Assembly: GCF_022201045.2 (NCBI RefSeq)
Contig: NC_068557.1
Span: forward strand, 28,187,501-28,251,500
From: Citrus sinensis
Taxonomy: Eukaryota > Streptophyta > Magnoliopsida > Sapindales > Rutaceae
Direction: 5' to 3'
DNA: 64,000 bases
The first letter of the stretch is position 1. The number at the start of each line of letters is the position of its first letter. The position numbers and the translations under genes are program-made. Of the stretch, positions 35,951-46,833 are shown piece by piece. The notes under the pieces were generated by a model. The model worked only from the letters and a program-made list of their open reading frames with translations. It searched no databases and was not told the DNA's origin.

Positions 35951-36007
35951 AGAAGCCACTGGTTAGAATCATTATATGAATCGACCATTGTACATTTATT
36001 ATAATAA

Positions 36008-36259
36008 GGTCATGTTTGGGATTGAGGTGCTGTAACTTTTGAGCTACAACTGTTATGAAACAAAAGTTAATAATCTGTAGTAAATATAAATTTTAAATAA
36101 TAATTTTAATAAAATTATTAAAGATATAAGAGATTTTCAACCGTATAAGTGAAAAATCATATTAATATAGCTTTTAAGTTATACCAGTTAATATTTACCA
36201 AATACTTTAGTACTGTAATTTTGAAGCTATGCTAGCCAACCTCAATTCCAAACATACTT
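36008..36259 (-). mobile_element. Tourist-like (PIF/Harbinger) MITE, copy 1
   Basis: 252 bp flanked by TAA on both sides, with inverted ends GGTCATGTTTGGGATTGAGG and CCTCAATTCCAAACATACTT. The internal sequence is the reverse complement of the element at 43874-44125 over its whole length, with scattered substitutions. A TAA target duplication and G-rich GTTTGG ends are typical of Tourist-like MITEs. Confidence 0.85.
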
Positions 36260-37426
36260 TAAGTAAATAAAAAGACAAAGTAAGATGTGATTGTTTAAAT
36301 AACAAAAAGTTGCCACGAGGCCGAGGGTGTGGGGGGCTTTGTTTCTTCAACAAAGTTGAGTCTAAATTTTCGAATTCTCATAGGTCAAAATATTTCTTCT
36401 TTTGAAGCATTCTCAAAAGCAAGTGAGAGTATATTTTTGAGCTGATCTCGTAGATCTTTGTGTTAAACAATAAATCCAATATTGTAATATGTGTAGATTA
36501 TGACCAATTTTAAAAATAATAACAACAACGAAAGGTTTGGTTCCATATTCAAATTTGGCATTTAACATCACATGCAATCCAAACAAGACCCATCAATTTG
36601 TGGGACGGGCGTTCGGCTTCCCCCTTTGCAGAAATATGTCATGGCTCAAATGACGCAACAATAGAGCCACTTGGTGCACTTTTTGTTCGCCTTTCGCATG
36701 GCAACAATCTGTTTCTAAAAGTATCAGAGGGCCCGTTTGGCATCAAATTTCCAATTATATCTTCTGCGTCTGCTTTCACAAATATCGAAATGAGCATGAA
36801 ACGATCCAAAATCGCTTCGAACTCTTGTTTAGGGACTGTTCTTTTCATCGGGACGCTATCATTTTTGCTTCCAGCTCTGCTGACATGTCATGCTTTCCCG
36901 GTTTTATCTGGCCATGTGGGTTTTAATATCAATCTAATCTGTCCACTTTCTATTGGCTCCATCGCTTTCGTTTTGATAATTTTATTTTATTTTTTGAATC
37001 TTTTAATGATAATTTATAACTAAATAAATCCAGCTTATTAATCTATCTCACGCAAAGTATGATAAATTGAATGTCATGAAATTTTAGAAACAAAAACTAA
37101 ATTAGTGATTCTCATCGGTCAATTAATGAATGCACTAAAGGTCTAAGGTCATAACTAGTGGTGAATTCAAATTTCTTTTCACAAATAAGTTAGTTAGTTT
37201 GAAACATACAGATGACTTAAAAGTAACCTCCCATGATCTTCTAATAAAAATAATCTCTCGTAATTTTCTAATTACTTCACAATCAACAACTAAGTTATAA
37301 AAAAAAAAAAAATTAATTTTGAGTTCATGTAAGATACATATAATGCAATCGATATTTATTATACATTTTCGAGGTTTATTGAGCATATATAGCTCCGAAA
37401 TTTATACCAATTAAAAGCGACCTTAA
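36260..37426. other. Intergenic with an unexplained open frame
   Basis: A frame at 36598-37023 (141 codons, first codon TTG) ends in hydrophobic residues and lies in a less AT-rich patch, which also contains GGGCCCGTTTGGCATC, a motif often found at transposon ends. I recognise no family and do not call it a gene. Confidence 0.35.
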
Positions 37427-37714
37427 CCATTTGGTCTTAGCCCAATGGCTAGAGCCACTCCCTCACATTTGCGAGAGAAGTGATTCGAACTCCCACAAAA
37501 ATAATGTGGAGGTTTAATTTAAATTTCTTTCCTCATCTCTTGAGTGAAGGTTGAAATTCCTCAAATATTAGAGAGAGTTAAATTTGAGCTATACTATTTA
37601 AGAGTTGATGTAAATTAGTCCCAATTATTATATAATTGTCAATACCAGTTATAATATCATGTAATATGTTGTATCTTGAACAATATCATGTAATTTAAAA
37701 ATAAAAAGAAAATG
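37427..37714 (+). mobile_element. tRNA-derived SINE, same family as 13375
   Basis: The head TTAGCCCAATGGCTAGAGCC fits a pol III A box and GTGATTCGAACTCCC a B box, with the same spacing as the copy at 13375. The body shares the TTGAGTGAAGGTTGAAATTC and CCTCAAATATTAGAGAG region with the 43069 copy. It ends in an A-rich tail (AAAAATAAAAAGAAAA). Target duplications are only partly conserved (GCGACCTT left, ATGACCTT right), so it is older than the other two. Confidence 0.8.
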
Positions 37715-38715
37715 ACCTTGCAGCTGCCTGTTGAGGTAACTAGTGAATAAGCCAAAGGCAGCTGCCACCAGGCAACTTCGTGTACCGTGGTGAAAAATGA
37801 GGCTGTGTCTGGAATCTGCAACAGCATCGGCACATTAGGCTCAAGACAGTTACTGGCTAGCCTATGTGTGAGCGTGTGCGCGCCAGCTCCTGCTGCTATC
37901 TCTTCAATTTAATATTTATACATTAATGATCAAAACATAATTGTGATTCTATTAGCGACCCTTCTTGGTTTTTTCTTGAGGGTTTCTATAATAAAGTCAA
38001 AATCCTCGTAAACATGTGTGTTTGTGTTGTTTATTTTCTCGGTGTAGAACTGTAGATTACAAAAATTTCAAATATTTTGCACATAAAATGTGAGTTTGAG
38101 AATTGATAAGATAACTGAGCTCATAAAAGTCATTATCATACAGTATTTTTACTGTTGTGTAATTTCATTACTGTGCTAGAATTTATACTTTGTAGGGTGC
38201 GGAATCCAGATAAATTCGTGCCTATAAATTGAGCTACGTTTGCCCAAAATCTTCCACTCGTTGTTTAAACTTCCGCGTAATGACATTTTTGCCATCCCAT
38301 CTAACTTAAAAGGCAAAATGCCTATTTTCGTTCACATTTGGTACTCCTGCTCCTGGCTTACCATATGATTCAACACAGAACAATGTGTAGATTGTACTAA
38401 AAAATAATAATGAACAATCATATCCTATCCAATATGAAAACGAAAAAATAATAATAATCATACCAAAATTGTTATCAACCGTTCATATAAACTCATTGGA
38501 AATGGGGCATCTCCTTATTTACATTGACTAGTAAAAGACAAAAAAAAGTCAAATGCCTGCAGAAGAAAAAAAGCTTCACACACTACACAGTCCTGCAAAG
38601 AAACAGTAAAACCACACGCGGTGCCGGTGTAGAATTCCAAAGCGTTTTCCACTTTTTTAGCCCAAAGGTGAGATTTCATTTATTAAAAGCTAAGAAGAAG
38701 CAATCTCAGCTCAGC

Positions 38716-38753
38716 CACGTGAGGCCGTCCGCACGTGCCGGATACTCACGTCA
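38716..38753. promoter_or_regulatory. Cluster of ACGT-core sites in the PINOID promoter
   Basis: Two perfect G-boxes, CACGTG at 38716-38721 and 38732-38737, and an ACGTCA at 38748-38753 fall within 40 bp, about 160-200 bp before a TATA-like CATAAATAAA at about 38908. They are about 600 bp before the PINOID ATG. Tight pairs of ACGT cores are typical binding platforms for bZIP/bHLH factors. The role is inferred. Confidence 0.5.
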
Positions 38754-39335
38754 TCAAACGGCTGGATAGTAGCTCCTCTATTCTATTGATCTATTCTACT
38801 ACTATTCTTCTACCCTGTAACTGCGAGATGGAATAGTTCTACGACTATCGACAAAGACTATTTTACCCTTCACGGACCCTGCCCTAATTACCTCCGTACA
38901 CCTCAGCATAAATAAACGCAACCACCGTCTCTCTTTCTCAAACCAAACCAAAGTAACAGGTTACAAATTTAAAGAAACCAGAGGAACACTTCTCGCTCTG
39001 CCTTTTCTACAGTGCTTAGCGTACGGACTGGTTTTGCTCAGAGCTCTCTTAAAGCCTGCTACGTTCAAAATCTGCATTCATAATTTCATATCATCTCGTT
39101 GATTCTCCATTAATTAATACCCTCCAGCTAGCTAGCTTGCTTCGTTTCCCTTGCGCAATATCTTTGACTTCAAACCTGATATATTCTTCTCCCATCTTCG
39201 ATCGTTCATGCACTCTGACCAAACACAACTTTGATCTTTGCCGTTTTAAGTATCCGATTCGATTATTCCTCTCTTTTTGACGACAAATATAATATATACT
39301 CGATAACCTCCCTACCGAAAGAGAGACGTGGTAAA

Positions 39336-40738
39336 ATGTTAATAGACTCGGATTTTGAGCCACCCAGCGACGCGACAACTAGAACAACGTCAACAGCAAA
39401 TTCAAGCTCAATGAGCAGTGAAAGCTGTAGCAGTTTCAGTCGTCTTTCTTTTGAACTCCCCACTTCTAAATCTTCTCCGGAAAACCTCTCCCTGAAGCCT
39501 CACCGCTCCTCCGACTTCGCTTACTCCGCAATCCGCTCTGCTACTTTCGGCCGAAAAACCGGCCTCACCTTCCGAGACTTTGACCTCCACCGCCGTATCG
39601 GTGCTGGGGACATCGGGACCGTTTACCTCTGCAGTCTCAACAACAAGTACCGTCAAGACCGTGGCCATGAGCCGTGTTGTTTGTATGCCATGAAAGTTGT
39701 GAACAAAGAGGTGTTGGAGAAGAAGAAGAAGGTGAATAGAGCTGAAATGGAGAAGAAGATCTTGAAGATGTTGGATCACCCTTTTTTGCCCACTTTGTAT
39801 GCTGAATTTGAAGCCTCCAATTTCTCTTGTATCGTTATGGAGTTTTGTTCCGGTGGCGACTTGCATTCTTTGAGACATAAACAGCCTCATAAGCGCTTCT
39901 CTTTGACTTCTGCTAGGTACATTTTCTTTTAGCCCTTTTCAGTTTCTTTTGTTTCGTTTTCTTATTTTTGTTAAAAATGATGATCCGTTTATTAGGAAAA
40001 GCATGAAAAAAAATCAAAAGTTGCAGCCTTTTCAAGTTCTGCATAATACCTTTTGAAAGAAAAAAAATGAAACTTTTTTGCATGTTTTGATTCTGGGTAT
40101 TTTTTTTTCCAATTTATTTTATTTTTTGGTTTTTGATAAGGGGTGTTTTGTTTTCTTGTATTACAGAGCAGTATGGTATTGTTCTTATCATGTCTGCTTT
40201 ATTAGCTCTGTTAAGTCATCTTCAGTGGAAATATTAATTAATAAACTTTTGTCTTGTGTTTCAGAGGAGTAGCATAGCTTCGTTAATTGGGTCATTGAAA
40301 ATCGCATTTTTATATCATCCCAGTTCTTCTCAAATTCATACACAGCTCAAATTTTTCTCTTTAGCCGCAAATTTCCGTTATTTGAAAATTTCCCCATTTG
40401 TGGAATAATTGATTGACTTTACCCCCAGTTTAACTTCGAAGATACATTTTATTTTATCTCATCCAAACATATTTTGACCTTTATCACGCAAGACATTAGA
40501 AAATTTTCATTTTCTCGAGGACTTTACGCGTGTTTTTCCCCGAGAAAGTTGTCCGCTTTTCGATTTTCTATCCATCTGCTGAAGGAAAAATAGATAAATA
40601 ATATTTGGGTATTAACAAAATATTATCATGATAAAAAAAACAACGACATTGTTGTGTGTTACAGTAATATTATAGCATTAACAATATCCTATTTTCTTTC
40701 TTAACGGTGTCTTGATGGTGTTAAATTTCAGTGCTTGG

Positions 40739-40769
<31 letters not shown>

Positions 40770-41583
40770 AAACCGTTAACAAATTGTCATCTCATTTTCT
40801 ATTTACAGGTTTTATGCCGCTGAGGTTTTGGTTGCTCTAGAGTACCTACACATGCTGGGAATAATCTACAGGGACTTGAAACCCGAGAACGTTTTGGTGA
40901 GATCGGACGGTCACATCATGCTCTCAGATTTTGACCTCTCTTTATGCTCAAATGCGATCCCTGCCGTTGAATCTCCAGCTTCCTCTCCAGAAGCCGCATC
41001 CCCACGCTCCCAAACATATACTCGCCAATACTCTACACGCTTGTCTCGCTTTCTGAACCGGTTTTTCGGGTCTAAAAAAATCCAAACTTTGACTCCCAAT
41101 CGGCTCTTCGTTGCCGAGCCGGTCGCTGCCCGGTCCTGCTCTTTTGTTGGCACCCATGAATATGTTTCCCCTGAGGTTGCTTCGGGTGGGTCCCACGGTA
41201 ATGCCGTTGATTGGTGGGCTTTTGGAATTTTTATCTACGAGATGATCTACGGCCGTACGCCTTTCGCCGCTCCATCAAATGAAACCACACTGCGTAACAT
41301 AGTGAAGAAGCCCTTAACATTTCCTACTCAGTCGCCCTCTTCGATGTCTGAGTACCACGCGCGGGACTTGATTTCCGGTTTGTTGAACAAGGATCCGTGC
41401 AATAGACTCGGGTCGAAGCGCGGCGCTGCCGATGTCAAAACGCACCCGTTTTTCAAAGGTCTTAATTTCGCTCTTATAAGATCGCTGACGCCTCCCGAGA
41501 TTCCGGGCATGAGAAGGCAAAAAACGATGCCGTTTCCAGACCAAAAGATTAAATCGCAGTCAACGGCATTTGATTACTTTTGA
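39336..41583 (+). CDS. PID: PINOID, AGCVIII protein kinase of auxin transport
   Basis: Two exons, 39336-39916 and 40809-41583, with GT/AG borders, give 451 aa (Arabidopsis PID has 438). PINOID phosphorylates the hydrophilic loop of PIN auxin carriers at the plasma membrane and sets their polarity, controlling organ initiation. A serine-rich N-terminus with [14 protein letters not shown] is shared with PID and not WAG kinases. The kinase domain starts near residue 78: glycine loop IGAGDIG (88-94), lysine K120 in AMKVV, catalytic YRDLKPEN (214-221), and the AGCVIII-specific DFD (234-236) in place of DFG. An insertion with a basic stretch (about 240-300) precedes the activation segment [12 protein letters not shown]. 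The C-terminus FDYF is the PDK1-docking motif. SPE replaces the usual APE. The frame is open 35 codons before the ATG, but homology starts at 39336. The single intron position matches the family. Confidence 0.97.
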
Positions 41584-43068
41584 AGTGGGGTAGGAAAATA
41601 AATGGGGATTAGTGCAACGTTTTGAGTGAGGCACTGCCAGATTCTGTCCCTAGCGGGTGATTAATGTGTATATCTGTCACTAGCTATTTTACGTAAATAT
41701 AGTATGCCAGAGTTGAAAGAAATAGTTAGAAACGATAGAATAATAAACACATAAATATGTTTACTTGTTCATTCCTTTTTTTTTTTTTTTAATTTTTTCC
41801 TCATAATTAATTTATAGGTTTAGTCTAGAATAGCAAAATTGTGTCAAAATTCATATAATTTTTTTTTTTTACGTGTTTGACGAGAAATCCCTCACGTAAC
41901 AATGCATTTAAAATGAGATGCCTGGAGGTGGGCTTAGGTGTGTCAATCATCTTATTTTACAACACAAATATTGCATCCTACATTTTATTTAAGGTAACAT
42001 GACCAGATGTGTTAACATTGAATAAGAAATTAACTGATTCGCATAATGACTGTTGATTAGTAGAATACAAACACTTAAACAACGATAGAAAGCTTTAATT
42101 AGTGTTCTGGAAACTCAAGTGGAGTAGGTTTTTTGGCGATCACGGAGGCAGGTTAAAATCCCCTCAAATTCAGTACTCTTTTGACCTAAACTTGATCTTA
42201 TTAATTAATTATCCTCCTTCTAATGACTCGAGGATAACTGCAGAACTTACCACTCTTATTAACTTTAAGTTTTATCTCGGTCCCACTATTTTTCGCCATT
42301 TGGTCGGCCACGACTATGAGCACATCACGTGGGACACATCAACGGCTCAGATTTTTCTCTTGACTCCCCATTTTCGTTAATTGTTTTTAATTAAGTTTAA
42401 ATCATTGGATAATAATAATTTAGTTTGAAAACCAAAAGCCGAACCCAGAGGGCGTGTGAAAGAAAAGCGAGATTTGCAGCTGCCGAGGTTCGGGAAAAAG
42501 AAGGTAGAGAGACACATTCCCCTGTTACACTCACTTTATTTTGCTAAACCCACGGTCCAATTAAAAAGGCGCGTGTAAGAAAGTTACTGTTGATAAGCAA
42601 TCCGTGTCCACGCTAATGAATATATCGTGATTGCCACGGACCAATGAATTGGCGCGTGCTGGAAGTGTTAGTTGTGTACGGTTGTTATGAAAGCGAGCAT
42701 ATAATTGGACAACACATGGGACTGTCCATGTGATGGGCTGCCAAAGAGGCAGGCGTTACAGATAACTTAAAAGCAGTTGTCCCCAGTTTTGTCTAGGCCT
42801 GGCCCCACGCTAACCCAACATTGGGCTAACGAATAGCTGTCCCCACGGACCCCACTCTCCCCTATCACATCCACCCACGTGGCTTTACATTCTTCAATCA
42901 CATTGTATTCTAATGTGGAAAATGACCCTTTCTCTCTCCAGTTGTGGTGTGTGTGTTTGAGATTATTTTGTCCCAAAGTGCATTAATGTTCGTATTCCCG
43001 TATTGCTAACTAGTATTTGTCAAAATCTGTTGAAAATGAAATTTTCTTTTCTATGAGTGATAGAAGTT
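41584..43068. other. Intergenic, partly GC-richer
   Basis: Contains the PINOID 3' UTR at the left. At 42440-42960 base composition is more balanced and includes CACGTGG, CCAAT-like and GCGCGTG motifs, as in a promoter, but no coding gene follows on either strand. Imperfect direct repeats occur at 42551-42575 and 42635-42658. Confidence 0.4.
42551..42658. repeat. Imperfect direct repeat CACGG-CCAAT-GGCGCGTG
   Basis: CACGGTCCAATTAAAAAGGC followed by GCGTG at 42551-42575 recurs as CACGGACCAATGAATTGGCG followed by CGTG at 42635-42658. The combination of a CCAAT-like core and a GCGCGTG core repeated 84 bp apart is suggestive of regulatory modules. Confidence 0.6.
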
Positions 43069-43400
43069 TTTTTTTTTTTTTTTTTTAAGTCTGTTATACA
43101 CAGATATTACTGACATTACATCAGACATTACAATTAATATTTACAATCATACTATATAATTGGGACTACCACCATACATTGACACACTAAAGTATATGTC
43201 CAGATATTTTAAGCCCTCTCTAATATTCGAGGGGTGCCTATCCACTCACATTTCGTGAGAGAGAGACTGTCTCCACTCAATTAATTGATAATTGAGGAAG
43301 AACTGAAACTAACCTCCATAATACTCTTATGGAGGCTGGAACCCTTGCACTCAATATTGTAAGTGCAAGGTTTCTCCCATTGGACCAAAGGCCCATTGGT
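43069..43400 (-). mobile_element. tRNA-derived SINE with perfect 17-bp target duplications
   Basis: TATGAGTGATAGAAGTT flanks it on both sides, at 43052-43068 and 43401-43417. On the minus strand it has A box-like TTTGGTCCAATGG, B box-like GGGTTCCAGCC, a body matching the elements at 13375 and 37427 (for example CCCTCGAATATTAGAGAGGG), and a 3' A run (T run at 43069-43086). Perfect long duplications imply a recent insertion. Confidence 0.92.
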
Positions 43401-43873
43401 TATGAGTGATAGAAGTTAGTTGTACAATTTTTATTCTTACTATTTCAACAAAATTTTTTTTTTCTTTTTAAAAAAAAAGGAACAGAATTTAAGTAATAAA
43501 AATATTAATGTGGTTGGTTTAGCTTGTAAAATTTTGCTGGACTGAGGAAAATAATGTATTAGATTAGATATCAAGAGCTTTTGTGACATACATTTTAACA
43601 ATTTTATAAACCGCACCTAGACCAAAATTTTTAATTTTAATTTATTTTATTTTTTTTACGTAATTAATGTCGATACAGTCAACGATGGAATTAGCATGGG
43701 ACAAGAATGTACACCTGCCCTCGCTTGATTAACAAATTCTCAGAATTGCATCCTTTATTTTAAGCTTCTACCTCGGTCAACTTAATTAGAATGTCTAATA
43801 AAAGTTTGAAAATTTTAAACCTCTTATATTTGAAATGTCCCATGAGTTGAAAATTAGCGATTACTTATATTAA

Positions 43874-44125
43874 GGGTGCGTTTGGGATTGAGGTTGGGAG
43901 CACTAAAGTGTTTGATAAACACTAACTGCTGTAATTTGTAAGTTATGTTGATATGATTTTTCACTTGTATAATGAAAATTTTATTATATCTTTAATAATT
44001 TTATCAAAATTATTATTTAAAATTTATATTTACTACATATTATTAACTTTTGTTTGATAGTTATAATTTTTTTTCCACAACAACTATAATTTAAAAGTTA
44101 TAGCACCTCAATCCCAAACGGGACC
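43874..44125 (+). mobile_element. Tourist-like MITE, copy 2
   Basis: 252 bp, flanked by TAA, ends GGGTGCGTTTGGGATTGAGG and CCTCAATCCCAAACGGGACC. It has the same length as the copy at 36008-36259 and lies in the opposite orientation. Its terminal inverted repeats are better preserved than those of copy 1. Confidence 0.88.
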
Positions 44126-46833
44126 TAAATTCATTGTTAAATTGTTATTTATGAACTAAATTTTAAACTCTGTCCCTGCAAGGAGTTCAATAATTTGAAG
44201 TACTACACGATACATTTAAGGTTTGAAATGCACTCATATTATTTTGTATTTACATAATACTCAAAGGATTTTCCTCTTTTTTTTCTCCGGAGAAAAAGTG
44301 ACTTCATTGAAAAAAAAAAAGGAAAAAAGAAAAGAAGCTAGAAATAGTTAGTCCCATATTAAATATGACCCACCATTGGAACATGGCTTGTCCATCATAC
44401 ATCAATCATCAAGTCTGTTGCAAAAAGTAGAGATGAGAAGTACTTATAAAGCTTCAATAATTGAAATTTGATTTCAAAATAATAATTCAAATTTACACTA
44501 AAAGTTCAACAAGATGACGGTGAGGATTTGAAAGAAGAAGAAGAAAAAAAGGCTATGCTTGAACTTGAAATGACAAAAGAGAGAATAAACAAATGACTTC
44601 TGTTCATTGATAATTGTGATGTATATATTCCACTGCATTAAAATATCATCACTGATGTGAATATAAATTTAAGGTAGATATATAGAGAGAAGGGTTTATG
44701 TTTAGTTGTCTTTTTCTCAATTGGCAAAGCTAATGTAAAAATATCGGAAAATTAGAGTAAATTAAATATATTCGTGGGTAATAGAGATTAGGGCATGGAT
44801 TTTCTTTGGGTTAGGCAGATGCTGCAATGGGGCCAACTAGGACGATCCACTCAATTAATTAATTAATTAATTTTGGTTTTCACTTTGCTCTTAACAAGAC
44901 AAAATTAAAAAACTCTTTTTAGAAGATTGCTTATCGAACTTAAACTCTAATTTTTTTAATATGAAATTTTGTTGGGTAAAGAGCTAAGCAATAAACAATG
45001 CTTTGGAGACAACATTGGAGAGAATTGAGTTGATAGTAAGAATTGAAAACGCCAGCTGAGATTTGATTGTGCAAGACACAATGCCAGCTACCTCTCCTCA
45101 TGTACTGCTTGAGGTGTTTGTGCGTTTGAAATTACTTTTGATAAGTTAAAAATTGATTTCGAAAAATTAAAAATTAATTTTAAATATTTAAAATCTTTTT
45201 TTTAAAAAAAAAATTATTTTACTAAAGTTACTTTATCTTATAGTAGATATTAAAAAAAGTAATGAATGAGTAATTTTTGAAAATATAATTTTAAGAGTCA
45301 ATTTTACACTTAAGGTTTGTTTGAGATTGTTTTCAAAAAAATTTAAAAATGATCTTAAAAAGTTAAATGTTAATTTAATGTTTAATATTTTTTTTAGCAA
45401 TAACTTTTTAAAATCTACCTAACTTTTCAAATATAACCTCGTATATATTATAAATATTCAAAATTATTTCCATTAATTGAGAAATAAAATTATTTATATA
45501 AATGATTGAAATATCCATTTTAACTTCTAATAACGAATATACCCACTATTGTAGGCTTTATCTCTAATGTCACCTCCCGCCTTCAATGTTTTCTCGTTTG
45601 CCAGACACCGATTACTTGTCTTCCTTCTTGTTGCAATACAATACAACAGTTACAAATGTCAACGAGATAATTTAACGTGGCAGCAGGTAAGAGGGGAGAC
45701 GGTGTCAGAGGTTACATGCAGCTTGTAGAATCAGGGTCCGGCAAGTCGAGGAAGGATGACGGTGGGTGTGCGTCAGATTAGTGTCGGACAAATGGGTCTC
45801 AGATCACGTGAATTGTGCATGCAACGTAACTTGTGCCTAGAGAGATTATGTGCCGTAGTGTTACGTGGCCTATGCATGGTAGATTCTCAGTAAAATTAAT
45901 TTATTGATAATTAAATAATTAACTATCATAGGGTTTGATAATGTGCAGATGTAGGTCTGCCTCAAGGTGTTTAGGACCTATGACCTACCTGATAACGTCT
46001 TCGAGAATCCAGATCCACCGGCACTACCGGTCAATTTCGAGGATGGCGTAATTTGGTCGACGCGCGAGTTGAGAGAATCGTTTGTCCGTAAACTGACATC
46101 CAGGCCCCCTTCAATTTGTCTTAATTATTATTTGATCTCCATATTCTATAATTATTATTTTTAATCCCGGCCTGCCTTTGACTGAAGACTGTTATTACAG
46201 GGAATAACGATGATATTTGCCCACCCAGTGAGAGAGTCACATATACATAAAATGCTGGGAAACGAAGGACAACTCGAATCACAAACGAGTATCACAACGA
46301 CACAGTTCTGCTCAAGCAAACACGCATAATGGGCTAATGGCCGGCCAGAGATGTGCTGCTTGCAAGTGTGAGCTTTCCGTTTTTATTTTTATTTTCTTTT
46401 AATTTATCCTCAGACCAAGCAGTAATTAAACCTAACAATAATAACCATCAACAGATTAATAATATTAATTCCCAAAACTGAGCTAAACTAGCACAAAGAG
46501 TGATAGCGAGGCTAGGGAATAATATACATCTCGGGGAGGAAAAAAATAATAAAAAAAAACACACTTGATAGCTTCTTCAACATTCCATTTTATCACGACG
46601 GCCTAGCATACTTCTGCAACAAACAAAATTACAATAATTCACACGTACTAGAGAGGGGGAATGCATAGAATAAAGCAAGAGTCTTCAGTCTCATGTTTGA
46701 CACACAAGGTAGAAAGTGATAATAAAGTCATAACACAAACCAAGGAAATATCAGCGAATGACCATAGACAAACCAAGGGAGATGACATAAGTACTAACAT
46801 CTCAACTCTCTCTTATTCTACCAAACTTGACCC
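44126..46833. other. Intergenic, AT-rich with a GC-richer patch
   Basis: No gene recognised. About 45640-46180 is GC-richer, with short open frames (for example 45967-46164, first codon TTG) that match no family I know. The last 600 bp should contain the 3' UTR of the F-box gene. Confidence 0.4.

Noticed and set aside
36598-37023. A 141-codon frame with a hydrophobic end
   Set aside because: First codon is TTG, no family, no splice context, and the block includes transposon-like GGGCCCGTTTGG sequence. Kept only as a note.
45967-46164. A 65-codon plus-strand frame with a conserved-looking hydrophilic composition
   Set aside because: First codon is TTG, there is no neighbouring exon that continues it and no recognised family.
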